A DNA stretch of 64,000 bases from Bacillus sp. DNRA2 (GTDB taxonomy: Bacteria; Bacillota; Bacilli; Bacillales; Cytobacillaceae), in contig NZ_JABAIT010000007.1 of the NCBI RefSeq assembly GCF_012843265.1, forward strand, positions 1 to 64,000. Direction: 5' to 3'. Position 1 is the first letter of the stretch; each line of letters begins with the position of its first letter. A program made the translations under genes and the position numbers. Under the pieces are notes generated by a model. It saw only the letters and a list, made by a program, of their open reading frames with translations, had not been told where the DNA came from and made no database searches. Below are positions 27,832 through 37,286 of the stretch, in pieces.

Positions 27832-29127
27832 TTGACAATTGAACAAATTAAAATGCCTAAGCTCGGTGAAAGTGTCACTGAAGGAACAATAGGTCGATGG
27901 TTGGTAGGAGTAGGGGATAAGGTCAAAAAATATGATTCTTTGGCAGAAGTGATGACAGATAAAGTAAATGCTGAAATACCTTCCTCTTTCACCGGGGTAA
28001 TCAAAGAGCTGATTGCCCATGAAGGTGATACATTATCTGTTGGAGAAATTATCTGCACGATTGAAGTAGCGGGTTCAGTACCGTCAAAACCTGAGACAAG
28101 TGGTGTAAGCGGGGCGGACTCTGTCGCAACCACAGCAAAAACAATTGCGGCGCGACTAGCAGCTGCTCCATCAGAGCCGGTAAAAGGACAACACTCTTCA
28201 GAAAAAATACGCTATTCTCCTGCAGTATTGAAGTTATCTCAAGAGCATGGAATTGATTTAAGTCTGGTTAAGGGAAGCGGTGCTGAGGGTCGCATCACCA
28301 GGAAGGACTTGTTGAAGCTGATTGAAGCAGGAACAATTCCAACAGCAGCGGTTACACCAAAGAGCGACCAAAAGCAAGAGACAGTAATTGAACCAAGTTC
28401 ACTAACGCAGACCATATCAAATACCACAGATGTTGAACTACCAGTTAATGGTCTGCGAAAAGCGATTGCCTCCAACATGGTTCGCAGCATGCAGGAGATT
28501 CCGCATGCTTGGATGATGGTCGAGGTGGATGTAACAAACTTGGTAAGCTATCGAAACGCTATGAAAGCTGAATTTAAACAAAAAGAAGGCTTTAACCTCA
28601 CCTTCTTCGCCTTTTTTGTTAAGGCAGTTGCTCAAGCACTTAAGGCTTATCCCGAGCTTAATTCAACTTGGGCTGGCGATAAAATCATCCAGAAAAAAGA
28701 CATCAATATTTCAATAGCCGTGGCAACAGACAATGCCTTATTCGTACCAGTCATTAAACATGCTGATGAAAAATCAATCAAAGGAATCGCCCGTGAAATA
28801 TCGGAGTATGCTGTAAAAACTCGCACTGGTAAATTAACGAATGCTGATATGAGTGGCGGAACATTTACCGTTAATAATACCGGCTCTTTTGGTTCAGTTC
28901 AGTCGATGGGAATCATTAACTACCCACAGGCTGCAATTTTACAAGTGGAATCGATTATCAAACGACCGGTCGTCGTAAATGACAATATGATTGCGATTCG
29001 CGATATGGTTAACTTATGCTTATCTCTCGATCATCGAATTCTCGACGGTTTGGTGTGCGGTCGTTTCCTCCAACACTTAAAAACCATCCTCGAAGGCATT
29101 TCCAAAGAAAATACATCTATTTATTAA
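27832..29127 (+). CDS. bkdB: Branched-chain 2-oxo acid dehydrogenase E2 (dihydrolipoyl acyltransferase)
   Basis: E2 core of the complex, transferring the acyl group to CoA. The 431-aa protein has one N-terminal lipoyl domain with lipoyl Lys44 in EVMTDKVNAE, a linker, and a peripheral subunit-binding domain (about residues 125-160, YSPAVLKLSQEHGIDLSLVKGSG...). The CAT catalytic domain ends with LSLDHRILDG, which carries the HxxxDG active site. The start is TTG at 27832; the ribosome binding site AAGGAGGGG lies in the last unit of the tandem repeat. A terminator follows. Confidence 0.96.
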   Translation: MTIEQIKMPKLGESVTEGTIGRWLVGVGDKVKKYDSLAEVMTDKVNAEIPSSFTGVIKELIAHEGDTLSVGEIICTIEVAGSVPSKPETSGVSGADSVATTAKTIAARLAAAPSEPVKGQHSSEKIRYSPAVLKLSQEHGIDLSLVKGSGAEGRITRKDLLKLIEAGTIPTAAVTPKSDQKQETVIEPSSLTQTISNTTDVELPVNGLRKAIASNMVRSMQEIPHAWMMVEVDVTNLVSYRNAMKAEFKQKEGFNLTFFAFFVKAVAQALKAYPELNSTWAGDKIIQKKDINISIAVATDNALFVPVIKHADEKSIKGIAREISEYAVKTRTGKLTNADMSGGTFTVNNTGSFGSVQSMGIINYPQAAILQVESIIKRPVVVNDNMIAIRDMVNLCLSLDHRILDGLVCGRFLQHLKTILEGISKENTSIY

Positions 29128-29132
29128 AAATA

Positions 29133-29166
29133 AAACCGTTGCGCTCCGTACGCAACGGTTTATTTT
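29133..29166 (+). terminator. Terminator of the bkd operon
   Basis: A perfect 11-bp stem AAACCGTTGCG/CGCAACGGTTT (29133-29143 with 29151-29161) is followed by ATTTTTG, six bases after the bkdB stop. Confidence 0.92.
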
Positions 29167-29183
29167 TGCTGTATTACTCAAAC

Positions 29184-29217
29184 AATAAAAGCTGGCTTTT
29201 CCAATGGAAAAGCCAGC
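29184..29217 (-). terminator. Terminator of the YpzG-like gene
   Basis: A perfect 12-bp stem GCTGGCTTTTCC/GGAAAAGCCAGC (29191-29202 with 29206-29217) has its T-rich tail on the minus strand. It therefore ends the minus-strand small gene at 29249-29401. Confidence 0.85.
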
Positions 29218-29248
29218 CTCCCCAAAAATCGTTTCAAGAATGGGCATC

Positions 29249-29401
29249 CTACCAATGGTGGGCTTTCGCATTACTTCTCGCAATAATGGTATTCAACGTC
29301 CGCTTTGTTTGTCCGTTCACTTGCGAATTTAAATGTTTTGGCCGTGTCCAAGTATGGTGAAAAAGCTCAGAGTGTGGATCTAAACGATCTTTATAACTCA
29401 T
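29249..29401 (-). CDS. Small YpzG-like protein, 50 aa
   Basis: A 50-codon minus-strand ORF starts ATG at 29401 after an AGGTGAT ribosome binding site and ends TAG at 29249, followed by its own terminator. The product begins MSYKDRLDPHSELFHHTW and continues TRPKHLNSQVNGQTKRTLNT. It is hydrophilic and rich in His, Asn and Lys, with no membrane segment. The TRPKH..SQVNG core is like the YpzG family of short Bacillaceae proteins as I remember it, so the name is tentative while coding is well supported. Its function is unknown; a spore role is possible but not shown. Confidence 0.72.
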   Translation of the reverse strand: MSYKDRLDPHSELFHHTWTRPKHLNSQVNGQTKRTLNTIIARSNAKAHHW

Positions 29402-29739
29402 ACTATCACCTCGTGGTTAGGATTACTTGAAAAACGATGAGTCGATATTCAAATTTAGAATATCAGTTTTAGAATTCGTTGCGAGCAACAAAAATATTCA
29501 TAGGAAAATAATTCCAATAATGTGATGATTAAACATAATTCTTCTATATAAGATATATCTACAACATCACCCAATATTTGACAAATAGTAAAATAAAATT
29601 TCCGATTCTGAGTTTCTCACATTGCCAGTTTCGACAGGATATACTAAAATAATAAGGGATGCCCGAATAATTAGAATTTTAATAAAATTTAGTTTAGCAA
29701 TTTGGAGGGAGGGGAGGTTGTCCTAGTGACAGCCGGCTT
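29402..29739 (+). promoter_or_regulatory. mutA upstream region: sigma-A-like promoter with an embedded 0A box
   Basis: TTGCCA (29622-29627), 17 bases and TAAAAT (29645-29650) form a plausible promoter. Its spacer contains TTCGACA at 29629-29635, an exact reverse-orientation 0A box (TGTCGAA). Spo0A~P bound there would be expected to repress. The rest of these 338 bases is AT-rich and I see no gene in it, apart from the leader ORF noted at 29726. Confidence 0.45.
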
Positions 29740-29743
29740 ATGA
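29726..29743 (+). other. Candidate five-codon leader ORF overlapping the mutA start
   Basis: GTG at 29726 lies eight bases after a GGGGAGG ribosome binding site (29711-29717) and encodes MTAGL before TGA at 29741-29743. That TGA overlaps the mutA ATG as ATGA. mutA itself has no well-spaced ribosome binding site, so translational coupling from this mini-ORF would explain its initiation. Confidence 0.5.
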
Positions 29744-31575
29744 GTATGAATGAAATGAAAAGCATCGCATTTCCACCGGTTTCTACCGATGAATGGAAAC
29801 AAAAAGCCGAAGAAAGCTTAAAAGGCAAGTCTGTCGAATCACTATCTAGAAGTACATATGAAGACATTAAGTTAAAACCGCTTTATACAAAAGAAGACTT
29901 AGAAAACAAAGTTGTTTCAGAAATTCCAGGATTTGAAGATTATCGACGCGGAATGAATCCGCTAGGGTACGCAACAAATGAATGGAAGGTTGCCCAAACG
30001 ATTCCAGCAGGTAACGTTGAAGAAATGAAAGAATTATTGATTACTTCGTTTCAAAAGGGCCAAACAGCTATTTCATTTGAACTATCTGAAAAAGTATTGT
30101 TAGAAATCCCAAATATAATTGCTGATGTATTTGCAGCTTACCCTTTCAGTGTCAATGCAAAGCACTATCAAGCTGATCTTTTAACTTTAGTGCAACAAAT
30201 GGCAGAAGAAAGTGGCAAAACAGAAGAAGTTTCTGGATTTATTGGTTTAGACCCTGTAGCTGTTGCAGCAGAATCTGGTTCAGATATTGACACAGCATAT
30301 GATCAATGGGTGAAAACTATCAGCTATAGCGCTGATAAATTGCCAAATCTAAAAACAATTCTTGTTGATACAACGCCATATCATAATGGTGGAGCAAATG
30401 CCGTTCAGGAATTAGCAATAAGTTTAGCAACTGGTGTTGAACATATTGAAAGATTATCTGAACGTGGTCTTAGTATCGATGCTATTTTAGATAAAATGGT
30501 ATTCAAATTTGCAATTGGTTCAAATTTCTTTATGGAAATGGCAAAATTGCGTGCAGCAAGACTTCTGTGGAGTAAGTTAACAGAGGCATATGCGGTCGCA
30601 CCACAATTACGTAAATTAGTAATTTCTGCGGAGACATCTCAATTTACAAAAACAAAATATGACCCATATGTTAACCTTTTAAGAGCAGGAAATGAGGCGT
30701 TCGCAGCAATTCTCGGTGGCATCCAGTACTTGCATGTAAGCCCATTCAACGAGCCTGAAGGTAAAGCGAATGCGTTCTCTGACCGGATCGCCCGCAATAC
30801 TCAATTAGTTTTAAAAGAAGAAGCACATTTGAAAAATGTCGTCGATCCAGCAGGTGGATCTTGGTACATTGAATCATTAACAAATGAACTTGCTGAAAAA
30901 GCTTGGGCATTATTCTTAGACATTGATGCTAAGGGTGGAGTCGTTTCAGCATTACGTTCAAATTGGCTGCAGGAGCAAATTAAAGCGGTTAATGAAAAAC
31001 GTCAAAAAGACATTTTCACTCGCAAGCAAAGTATCATTGGAACAAACATTTATGCAAACCTTGCTGAGGAGCCACTACAAGTGGAACAAAACAGTGCAGC
31101 TAAACAAGATGGTTCATTCCTAACAATTCCGCAAAATCGTCTTGCTCAACCTTATGAAGCATTGCGAGGTCGTGCTGAACAATTGAAAAATGAAGCTAAA
31201 CTTGGCTTGTTATGCCTTGGCGAATTAAAACAACATAAGGCACGTGCTGATTTTATCACAGGCTTTGTTGCTCCAGGAGGAGTAAAGACAGTTAAAAGTG
31301 ATGGAGTCGACTCCCTTGAGGCAGCTGCGGCTTTTGTTGATGGTACACAATTGAGTCATTTCTGCCTTTGTGGAAGTAATGATCAATACAATGAATTCGG
31401 TCCAGAGCTTGTTGCTAAGCTAAAAACACAATATCCAACAGCAACATTCTATCTTGCCGGTGCTCCTGAAAATGAAGCAGAGTGGCAAAACGCTGGAATT
31501 TCACAAGTGATTACTGTGAAGAGCAACTGCTACCAAACATTAGCACAGCTGCTTGATGAATTGGAGGTGGAATAA
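29740..31575 (+). CDS. mutA: Methylmalonyl-CoA mutase small (beta) subunit
   Basis: MutA is the non-catalytic subunit of the heterodimeric mutase. The 611-aa protein keeps the TIM-barrel part ([10 protein letters not shown] near residue 47, [21 protein letters not shown] near 257-277, [28 protein letters not shown] split near 350-378). Its C-terminal domain lacks the DxHxxG cobalamin-ligand motif, as expected for this subunit. ATG 29740 is the first usable start; the strong GGAGG lies 23 bases upstream and seems to serve the overlapping leader ORF. It forms an operon with mutB and meaB. Confidence 0.95.
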   Translation: MSMNEMKSIAFPPVSTDEWKQKAEESLKGKSVESLSRSTYEDIKLKPLYTKEDLENKVVSEIPGFEDYRRGMNPLGYATNEWKVAQTIPAGNVEEMKELLITSFQKGQTAISFELSEKVLLEIPNIIADVFAAYPFSVNAKHYQADLLTLVQQMAEESGKTEEVSGFIGLDPVAVAAESGSDIDTAYDQWVKTISYSADKLPNLKTILVDTTPYHNGGANAVQELAISLATGVEHIERLSERGLSIDAILDKMVFKFAIGSNFFMEMAKLRAARLLWSKLTEAYAVAPQLRKLVISAETSQFTKTKYDPYVNLLRAGNEAFAAILGGIQYLHVSPFNEPEGKANAFSDRIARNTQLVLKEEAHLKNVVDPAGGSWYIESLTNELAEKAWALFLDIDAKGGVVSALRSNWLQEQIKAVNEKRQKDIFTRKQSIIGTNIYANLAEEPLQVEQNSAAKQDGSFLTIPQNRLAQPYEALRGRAEQLKNEAKLGLLCLGELKQHKARADFITGFVAPGGVKTVKSDGVDSLEAAAAFVDGTQLSHFCLCGSNDQYNEFGPELVAKLKTQYPTATFYLAGAPENEAEWQNAGISQVITVKSNCYQTLAQLLDELEVE

Positions 31576-31576
31576 T

Positions 31577-33766
31577 ATGACAAAACCAGATTTTAAAAAT
31601 GTCGACATTTTAAAAGATCAAGAAACAACGAAACAGGAATGGCAAGCGAAGGCAGAAGCTGAAATTTCAAAATCAATCGACGATCTTTTATTTGAAACAA
31701 ACGAATATATCAAAGTAAAACCGCTTTATACAAAAGATGATCTTGAAGGTATGACTCATCTTGATGATAAACCGGGGATTGCACCATATACACGTGGTCC
31801 ATATCCAACGATGTATGTAAATCGTCCTTGGACTGTTCGTCAATATGCTGGATTCTCTACAGCAGAAGAAAGTAATGCATTCTATCGTCGTAACCTTGCA
31901 ATGGGTCAAAAAGGACTTTCTGTTGCATTCGACTTAGCAACACACCGTGGTTATGATTCCGACCATCCGCGTGTAGTAGGGGATGTTGGTAAAGCTGGTG
32001 TAGCGATTGATTCCATTTTAGATATGAAAACTTTGTTTGCTGGTATTCCGCTAGATCAAATGTCAGTATCGATGACCATGAATGGTGCTGTATTGCCAGT
32101 TATGGCGTTCTATATCGTTACTGCTGAAGAGCAAGGAGTAAGCCAAGAAAAGCTTTCTGGTACTATCCAAAACGATATCCTTAAAGAATACATGGTTCGA
32201 AACACATATATTTATCCGCCAGAAATGTCAATGAAGATTATTGCTGATATTTTTGAATATACTTCCAAGTACATGCCTAAATTCAATAGCATCAGTATCT
32301 CTGGTTACCATATGCAAGAAGCAGGGGCACCAGCTGACATTGAATTAGCATATACATTGGCTGATGGTCTTGAGTATGTTAGAACCGGTTTAAAAGCGGG
32401 AATTCCTATTGATAAGTTTGCACCACGCCTTTCATTCTTCTGGGCTATCGGTATGAACTATTTCATGGAAGTTGCTAAAATGCGTGCAGCTCGGATTATT
32501 TGGGCAAAAATGATTAAAACTTTCTTGCCTGAAAACGAAAAATCGCTTGCTTTACGTACACACTCGCAAACTTCTGGTTGGAGTTTAACAGAGCAAGATC
32601 CATTCAATAACGTAACACGTACACTAATTGAAGCTCACGCAGCGACAATGGGACATACTCAATCTCTTCACACAAATGCATTGGATGAAGCAATTGCCCT
32701 ACCAACAGACTTCTCGGCTCGTATTGCTCGTAATACTCAGCTATTCCTACAAGAAGAAGCGGGTGTTACAAATGTAATCGACCCTTGGGGTGGTTCTTAC
32801 TACGTAGAATCGCTAACTAACCAATTAGTTGAGCGCGCTTGGGCACATATTGAAGAAATCGAAAATCTTGGCGGTATGGCTAAAGCAATTGAAACTGGTC
32901 TTCCAAAAATGAGAATCGAAGAAGCGGCTGCGCGCAGACAAGCAAAAATCGATTCAGGTGTTGAGACTATTATTGGCGTAAACAAATATCGCTTAGAACA
33001 AGAAGAAGATATCGATATTTTAGAAGTAGACAATACAGTAGTTCGTAAAGCTCAAATTGAGCGTTTGACTCATTTAAGAGCGACTCGTGATGAAAGTGTT
33101 GTCCAAGAAGCACTTGCAGCCATTACACGTGCAGCTGAAACTGGCGAAGGTAACTTATTAGACCTTGCTGTTAAAGCAGCTCGAGCTCGTGCATCACTAG
33201 GCGAAATCTCTGATGCGATTGAAGTAGCTTCAGGTCGTCATAAAGCAGTCATCCGCTCTATTAGTGGTGTGTACAGCACTGCCTTCTCTAACGAAGAAGA
33301 AATTACAACTGTTAAGCAAATGTGTGAAGAATTCCTTGAAAATGAAGGAAGAAGACCACGTATTCTTGTCGCTAAACTAGGTCAGGATGGGCATGACCGT
33401 GGGGCTAAGGTTATTTCAACTGCCTTTGCGGATTTAGGCTATGATGTTGATATCGGTCCTTTATTCCAAACTCCAGAAGAAACTGCCCGTCAAGCGGTTG
33501 AAAATGACGTACATGTTGTTGGTTTCAGTTCACTAGCTGCAGGTCATAAAACACTTTTACCAGCGCTTGTTGATGAATTGAAAAAACTTGGTCGTGAAGA
33601 CATTCTTGTTGTAATCGGCGGGGTTATTCCGGCACAGGATTATGAATATTTATATGAACACGGTGCTGCTGCGATCTTTGGTCCTGGTACTGTAATTCCT
33701 GTTGCAGCTCAAAAGGTAATCGAAAAGATTTACCAACGTTTGGGCTACGAGGAAGTGGTAAAATAA
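31577..33766 (+). CDS. mutB: Methylmalonyl-CoA mutase large (alpha) subunit
   Basis: MutB converts (R)-methylmalonyl-CoA to succinyl-CoA with adenosylcobalamin. The 729-aa protein has the substrate-binding barrel ([21 protein letters not shown] near residue 73, [12 protein letters not shown] near 235). The C-terminal B12 domain carries [12 protein letters not shown], with His606 as the cobalt ligand, then [16 protein letters not shown] and [11 protein letters not shown] 31577 follows GGAGGTGG located at the end of mutA. It ends in TAATG, overlapping meaB. Confidence 0.98.
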   Translation: MTKPDFKNVDILKDQETTKQEWQAKAEAEISKSIDDLLFETNEYIKVKPLYTKDDLEGMTHLDDKPGIAPYTRGPYPTMYVNRPWTVRQYAGFSTAEESNAFYRRNLAMGQKGLSVAFDLATHRGYDSDHPRVVGDVGKAGVAIDSILDMKTLFAGIPLDQMSVSMTMNGAVLPVMAFYIVTAEEQGVSQEKLSGTIQNDILKEYMVRNTYIYPPEMSMKIIADIFEYTSKYMPKFNSISISGYHMQEAGAPADIELAYTLADGLEYVRTGLKAGIPIDKFAPRLSFFWAIGMNYFMEVAKMRAARIIWAKMIKTFLPENEKSLALRTHSQTSGWSLTEQDPFNNVTRTLIEAHAATMGHTQSLHTNALDEAIALPTDFSARIARNTQLFLQEEAGVTNVIDPWGGSYYVESLTNQLVERAWAHIEEIENLGGMAKAIETGLPKMRIEEAAARRQAKIDSGVETIIGVNKYRLEQEEDIDILEVDNTVVRKAQIERLTHLRATRDESVVQEALAAITRAAETGEGNLLDLAVKAARARASLGEISDAIEVASGRHKAVIRSISGVYSTAFSNEEEITTVKQMCEEFLENEGRRPRILVAKLGQDGHDRGAKVISTAFADLGYDVDIGPLFQTPEETARQAVENDVHVVGFSSLAAGHKTLLPALVDELKKLGREDILVVIGGVIPAQDYEYLYEHGAAAIFGPGTVIPVAAQKVIEKIYQRLGYEEVVK

Positions 33767-34845
33767 TGGACGGAAATAAAAGTCCGGAAAGTCATGAGCC
33801 TAAAATTTTGGACGAGGTACAAACAGGTACCTTTGTTCCAAAAAAGCGGTTCAAAAAAAAGTCAGATAAGGACATTAGTGTCGATGATTTGGCTAAAGGG
33901 GTAAAAAACGGAGATCGAGGCTTGCTTGCACGAGCAATCACCTTGATTGAAAGTAATGCCGAACATCATTTTCAAAAAGGACAGGAGCTTCTACAAAAGC
34001 TCCTGCCTGATTCAGGTAAGTCTATCCGCATCGGTATAACTGGTGTTCCGGGTGCAGGAAAAAGTACCTTTATTGAAGCATTTGGAACGTATTTGTGTGA
34101 ACAAGGCTACCGTGTTGCGGTGTTAGCCGTCGATCCAAGCTCTAGCATCAGTGGTGGAAGCATTTTAGGCGATAAAACACGTATGGGAGAATTAGCTAAT
34201 AATCCTCGTGCGTTTATCCGACCGTCTCCATCAGAAGGTAAGCTTGGTGGCGTTCATCGTAAAACTCGAGAAACCATGCTCATCTGTGAAGCTGCTGGCT
34301 TTGATGTCATCCTCATTGAAACAGTGGGGGTAGGTCAAAGTGAAGTTGTTGTCCGCAATATGGTTGACTTCTTCATGCTTGTCGTTTTAACTGGTGCTGG
34401 TGATGAACTACAAGGAATGAAGAAGGGGATTATGGAGCTTGCTGATGCGATTGTCGTAAATAAAGCTGATGGGGAAAATAAACCATTAGCTGAAAAAACT
34501 CGGGAAGAATATCGCAGGATTGTCCATTTCCTTCAGCCTTTTACAAAGGGCTGGCCAACCCAAGTAACGACTTGTTCGGCGCTTTATTATGAAGGAATTG
34601 ATGGAGTATGGAAAATCGTTAATGATTTTGAAAATCAAACGAAGCAATCTGGTGTGTTTGAGTCGAGACGCCGTGTTCAAACGAAGGAATGGATGTACTC
34701 GATGATTATTGACCAGCTACAAGCTAGCTTTTTCCACCATCCAGATGTGAAATTCTTATTACCGAAACTTGAAAATGAAGTGATTACAGGCGATCGCACT
34801 GTTACAAATGCAGTTGAGAGTCTCTTTAAAGCATATCTTGGTTAA
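33766..34845 (+). CDS. meaB: Methylmalonyl-CoA mutase-associated GTPase MeaB
   Basis: MeaB is the G3E-family GTPase chaperone that protects the mutase and gates cofactor loading. The 359-aa protein has Walker A GVPGAGKST (about residues 93-101), the Mg/switch region AVDPSSSISGGSILGDKTRM, ETVGVGQSE (Walker B region) and VNKADG for guanine recognition. It overlaps mutB by one base (TAATG) and ends in a hairpin terminator. Older annotations call it ArgK. Confidence 0.97.
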   Translation: MDGNKSPESHEPKILDEVQTGTFVPKKRFKKKSDKDISVDDLAKGVKNGDRGLLARAITLIESNAEHHFQKGQELLQKLLPDSGKSIRIGITGVPGAGKSTFIEAFGTYLCEQGYRVAVLAVDPSSSISGGSILGDKTRMGELANNPRAFIRPSPSEGKLGGVHRKTRETMLICEAAGFDVILIETVGVGQSEVVVRNMVDFFMLVVLTGAGDELQGMKKGIMELADAIVVNKADGENKPLAEKTREEYRRIVHFLQPFTKGWPTQVTTCSALYYEGIDGVWKIVNDFENQTKQSGVFESRRRVQTKEWMYSMIIDQLQASFFHHPDVKFLLPKLENEVITGDRTVTNAVESLFKAYLG

Positions 34846-34850
34846 CAAGG

Positions 34851-34880
34851 GGGGTGGTTCCGTAGGAATCACTCCTTTTT
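34851..34880 (+). terminator. Terminator of mutA-mutB-meaB
   Basis: An 11-bp stem with two G-U pairs (34851-34861 with 34865-34875) and loop GTA is followed by TTTTT. Confidence 0.88.
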
Positions 34881-34968
34881 GCCGATAATAGCTTAAATGT
34901 TGAAAACAATGTTATTGTATTGTTATCATATACATATGGTTAATAACATTTTTAATAGGAGCGATAAA

Positions 34969-35406
34969 ATGAGCATAGATTTTAATCTTTTTATGAATGA
35001 TGTAGTACGTCAAGCACGTCAGGAAATCGTAGCTGCGGGCTATCAGGAGCTTAAGTCTGCAGAAGAGGTCGATGAGGCATTAGCACAAAAAGGAACGACT
35101 TTAGTTATGGTCAATTCAGTATGTGGTTGTGCCGGAGGTATTGCCCGTCCTGCAGCTGCACATGCACTTCATTATGATAAACGACCGAACCATTTGGTTA
35201 CAGTTTTTGCCGGACAAGATAAAGAGGCAACTGAAAGAGCGCGCAGCTACTTTACAGGATTTCCGCCTTCATCACCTTCTTTTGCATTACTAAAGGATGG
35301 AAAGATTTGCGAAATGATTGAACGTCATGACATTGAAGGCTTTGGTCCAATGGACGTGGTGCAGAAGCTGCAAAATGCATTTGAAAAACATTGTGATGAA
35401 TTGTAA
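34969..35406 (+). CDS. brxB: Bacilliredoxin BrxB (YqiW)
   Basis: Bacilliredoxins remove bacillithiol from oxidised protein thiols. The 145-aa protein has the atypical active site CGC at residues 52-54 ([15 protein letters not shown]), the family signature. ATG 34969 ([13 protein letters not shown]) follows AATAGGAGCG; a longer in-frame extension lacks a ribosome binding site. It is close to the bkd locus in B. subtilis too; here the mut genes lie between. Confidence 0.95.
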   Translation: MSIDFNLFMNDVVRQARQEIVAAGYQELKSAEEVDEALAQKGTTLVMVNSVCGCAGGIARPAAAHALHYDKRPNHLVTVFAGQDKEATERARSYFTGFPPSSPSFALLKDGKICEMIERHDIEGFGPMDVVQKLQNAFEKHCDEL

Positions 35407-35433
35407 AAAGGTGGGATTTCCCATCTTTTTTCG
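35406..35433 (+). terminator. brxB terminator
   Basis: AAAAGGTGGG pairs with CCCATCTTTT (35406-35415 with 35420-35429, one wobble), followed by more T residues. The left arm begins at the last base of the brxB stop. Confidence 0.83.
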
Positions 35434-35519
35434 TTTTTAGTGCTACTTAAAAAATGCATTCATTCCAGAATTTTGATAAAATTAGAAAAAATTATCAATT
35501 ATTATTAATGGGAGTATTT

Positions 35520-36518
35520 ATGAAATTTAAAATTGGTTATCGAACGATTAAAACAGCAGTGGGCACAGCGTTATCGATTATTCTAGCTCAAAGTTTTGGG
35601 TTAGAAAGTTATGTATCCGCTGGGATCCTGACGATTTTATGTATCCAAGTGACAAGAAAAAAATCGTTGCGAGCATCCTGGGATCGATTCTTAGCGTGCA
35701 TTTTAGCGATGTTATTCGCCTTTGTTTTCTTCGAGCATATTGCCTATCACCCACTCTTAATCGGGCTTTTATTGTTGTTTTTTATACCAACCGCGGTGTT
35801 GTTTAAAGCACAGGATGGAATTGTATCTAGCTCCGTCATATTACTGCACATTTATTCAGCTGGAAAATTTACCATACCTGTTGTGACAAATGAATTGGGG
35901 ATCATCACGATTGGAATTGGTGTAGCATTAGTTATGAACCTATACATGCCGAGTGTAAAGCCAAAATTGGATGTTTACCAGGAACAAATTGAGGAGAAAT
36001 TCAGAGTCATTTTTCTTGAAATTGCTCAATATTTACGAACAAACGAACTTGGTTGGAATGGAAAAGAAATAACTGAGGTTGCAAAATTAATCGAAGAAGC
36101 AAAGATTTTAGCATTTCGTGAAGTCGAAAATCAACTGGTTAAAATGGAAGATATTTACTATCTTTATTTTAGGATAAGGGAGAAACAATTCGAAATTATT
36201 GAGCGTGTCTTACCTATTATTACAACAATTCAGCCAATGGTTATGCAAAGGGATATCATTGCTGATTTTATCGAAGAGCTCGCTCAAGGGATTAATCCTG
36301 GGAATAGTGCTTATGTTTACCTTGACAAATTAATGACGATGAAACAAGAATTCCAAAATATGGACATGCCGAAAACACGAGCGGAATTTGAAGCACGGTC
36401 TGCATTATTACATTTTGTCAATGAAATGGAGCAATATTTAATCATAAAAAGTACGTTTAAGGGATTAAACAACAAAAATGGAAATAAAAAATCGATGCAA
36501 ATGGCTAATATTCAATAA
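35520..36518 (+). CDS. yqjA: YqjA-like membrane protein, aromatic acid exporter family
   Basis: The 332-aa protein has four to five predicted membrane helices in its first half (about residues 10-140). A long cytosolic helical domain follows (about 150-330), the layout of DUF939/ArAE family proteins. RTIKTAVGTALSIILAQSFGL and CIQVTRKKSLRASWDR are typical. The substrate is not known. ATG 35520 follows GGGAG. It is the same neighbour of brxB as in B. subtilis and ends near a strong terminator. Confidence 0.85.
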   Translation: MKFKIGYRTIKTAVGTALSIILAQSFGLESYVSAGILTILCIQVTRKKSLRASWDRFLACILAMLFAFVFFEHIAYHPLLIGLLLLFFIPTAVLFKAQDGIVSSSVILLHIYSAGKFTIPVVTNELGIITIGIGVALVMNLYMPSVKPKLDVYQEQIEEKFRVIFLEIAQYLRTNELGWNGKEITEVAKLIEEAKILAFREVENQLVKMEDIYYLYFRIREKQFEIIERVLPIITTIQPMVMQRDIIADFIEELAQGINPGNSAYVYLDKLMTMKQEFQNMDMPKTRAEFEARSALLHFVNEMEQYLIIKSTFKGLNNKNGNKKSMQMANIQ

Positions 36519-36585
36519 AAAATTGTGAAGAAAGAAAAAATTTTTTTTTGGCAATTATAAAGATTTTTACCATATCAGGGGCTAA

Positions 36586-36625
36586 AAAAGAGGTTGACTT
36601 TAGGATAAGTCAACCTCTTTTGTAT
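36586..36625. terminator. Terminator between yqjA and the miniprotein gene
   Basis: A perfect 15-bp stem (36586-36600 with 36607-36621) with a six-base loop. AT flanks on both sides suit the convergent genes yqjA and the minus-strand miniprotein. Confidence 0.9.
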
Positions 36626-36638
36626 GTTCAGCTCTTAT

Positions 36639-36734
36639 TTATAAAAATCTTGAAACCCCTAATAGGAGGGTCGAAACAAGCATGGCGCCTAGCATGAGCA
36701 TGACAATCACTTTTCTTGTTTTCCTATTTCCCAT
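36639..36734 (-). CDS. Prli42-like stressosome-associated membrane miniprotein, 31 aa
   Basis: A 31-codon minus-strand ORF starts ATG 36734 after GAGGAGGATTTTTT and stops TAA at 36639. The product begins MGNRKTRKVIVMLMLGAM and continues LVSTLLLGVSRFL: a basic N-terminus and one transmembrane helix. Listeria Prli42 is also 31 aa with this layout (basic head, VxxVMLxxMVxSTLLxGxS-like helix) and anchors the stressosome to the membrane. Length, composition and a textbook ribosome binding site support the call. Confirmation needs alignment to family members. Confidence 0.75.
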   Translation of the reverse strand: MGNRKTRKVIVMLMLGAMLVSTLLLGVSRFL

Positions 36735-36824
36735 AAAAAATCCTCCTCGAATATTCACTAAGTCAGCCCTTTTATTGTATAAAAAAAAACAAATTTCAAC
36801 AACTGAATTTTTTATGAAGGAATT

Positions 36825-36854
36825 TTGACAAATTAGTAGAATATTTTATATTAT
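36825..36854 (+). promoter_or_regulatory. Promoter of mce-pccB
   Basis: TTGACA (36825-36830), 18 bases and TATTAT (36849-36854) sit 33 bases before the mce start. A consensus -35 makes a sigma-A promoter likely. Confidence 0.65.
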
Positions 36855-36887
36855 TATATTATTCTGAAGAAGGTATGGTGGGGGAAA

Positions 36888-37286
36888 ATGGTGAAAAAAG
36901 TCGACCACATTGGGATTGCTGTTAAATCCTTACAGGATCACTTGTCATTTTATACAGAAACTCTTGGTTTGCATTTAGAAAGTATTGAAGAAGTACCAAC
37001 CCAAAGAGTTAAAGTGGCGTTTATACATGTAGGGGAGACAAAACTCGAACTGCTTGAACCGACATCTGATGACAGTCCTATTGCTAAATTTATTGAAAAA
37101 CGGGGTGAAGGAATCCATCACGTCGCTCTTGGGGTAACTTCAATAAAAGAGCGAATTGAGGAGATGAAGGAGAAAGGCATTCGCATGATCGATGATGAGC
37201 CAAGACCAGGCGCACACGGTACTAAAGTTGCATTTATGCATCCAAAATCAACTGGAGGGGTATTATATGAGTTCTGTGAAAAATAA
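36888..37286 (+). CDS. mce: Methylmalonyl-CoA epimerase
   Basis: This vicinal-oxygen-chelate enzyme interconverts (S)- and (R)-methylmalonyl-CoA, linking the carboxylase product to the mutase. The 132-aa protein has the paired beta-alpha-beta modules with metal ligands His in KKVDHIGIAV, His in GEGIHHVALGV and Glu in GVLYEFCE. Its end overlaps pccB by 20 bases in another frame. The ribosome binding site is GGGGGAAA. Confidence 0.94.
   Translation: MVKKVDHIGIAVKSLQDHLSFYTETLGLHLESIEEVPTQRVKVAFIHVGETKLELLEPTSDDSPIAKFIEKRGEGIHHVALGVTSIKERIEEMKEKGIRMIDDEPRPGAHGTKVAFMHPKSTGGVLYEFCEK

Noticed and set aside
27521-27838. Minus-strand frames with repeated Phe/Ile/Leu-rich peptides across the bkdAB-bkdB gap
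   Set aside because: They are translations of the 20-bp DNA repeat, have no ribosome binding site and overlap bkdAB. The 20-bp period is not a multiple of three, so no peptide repeat is selected.
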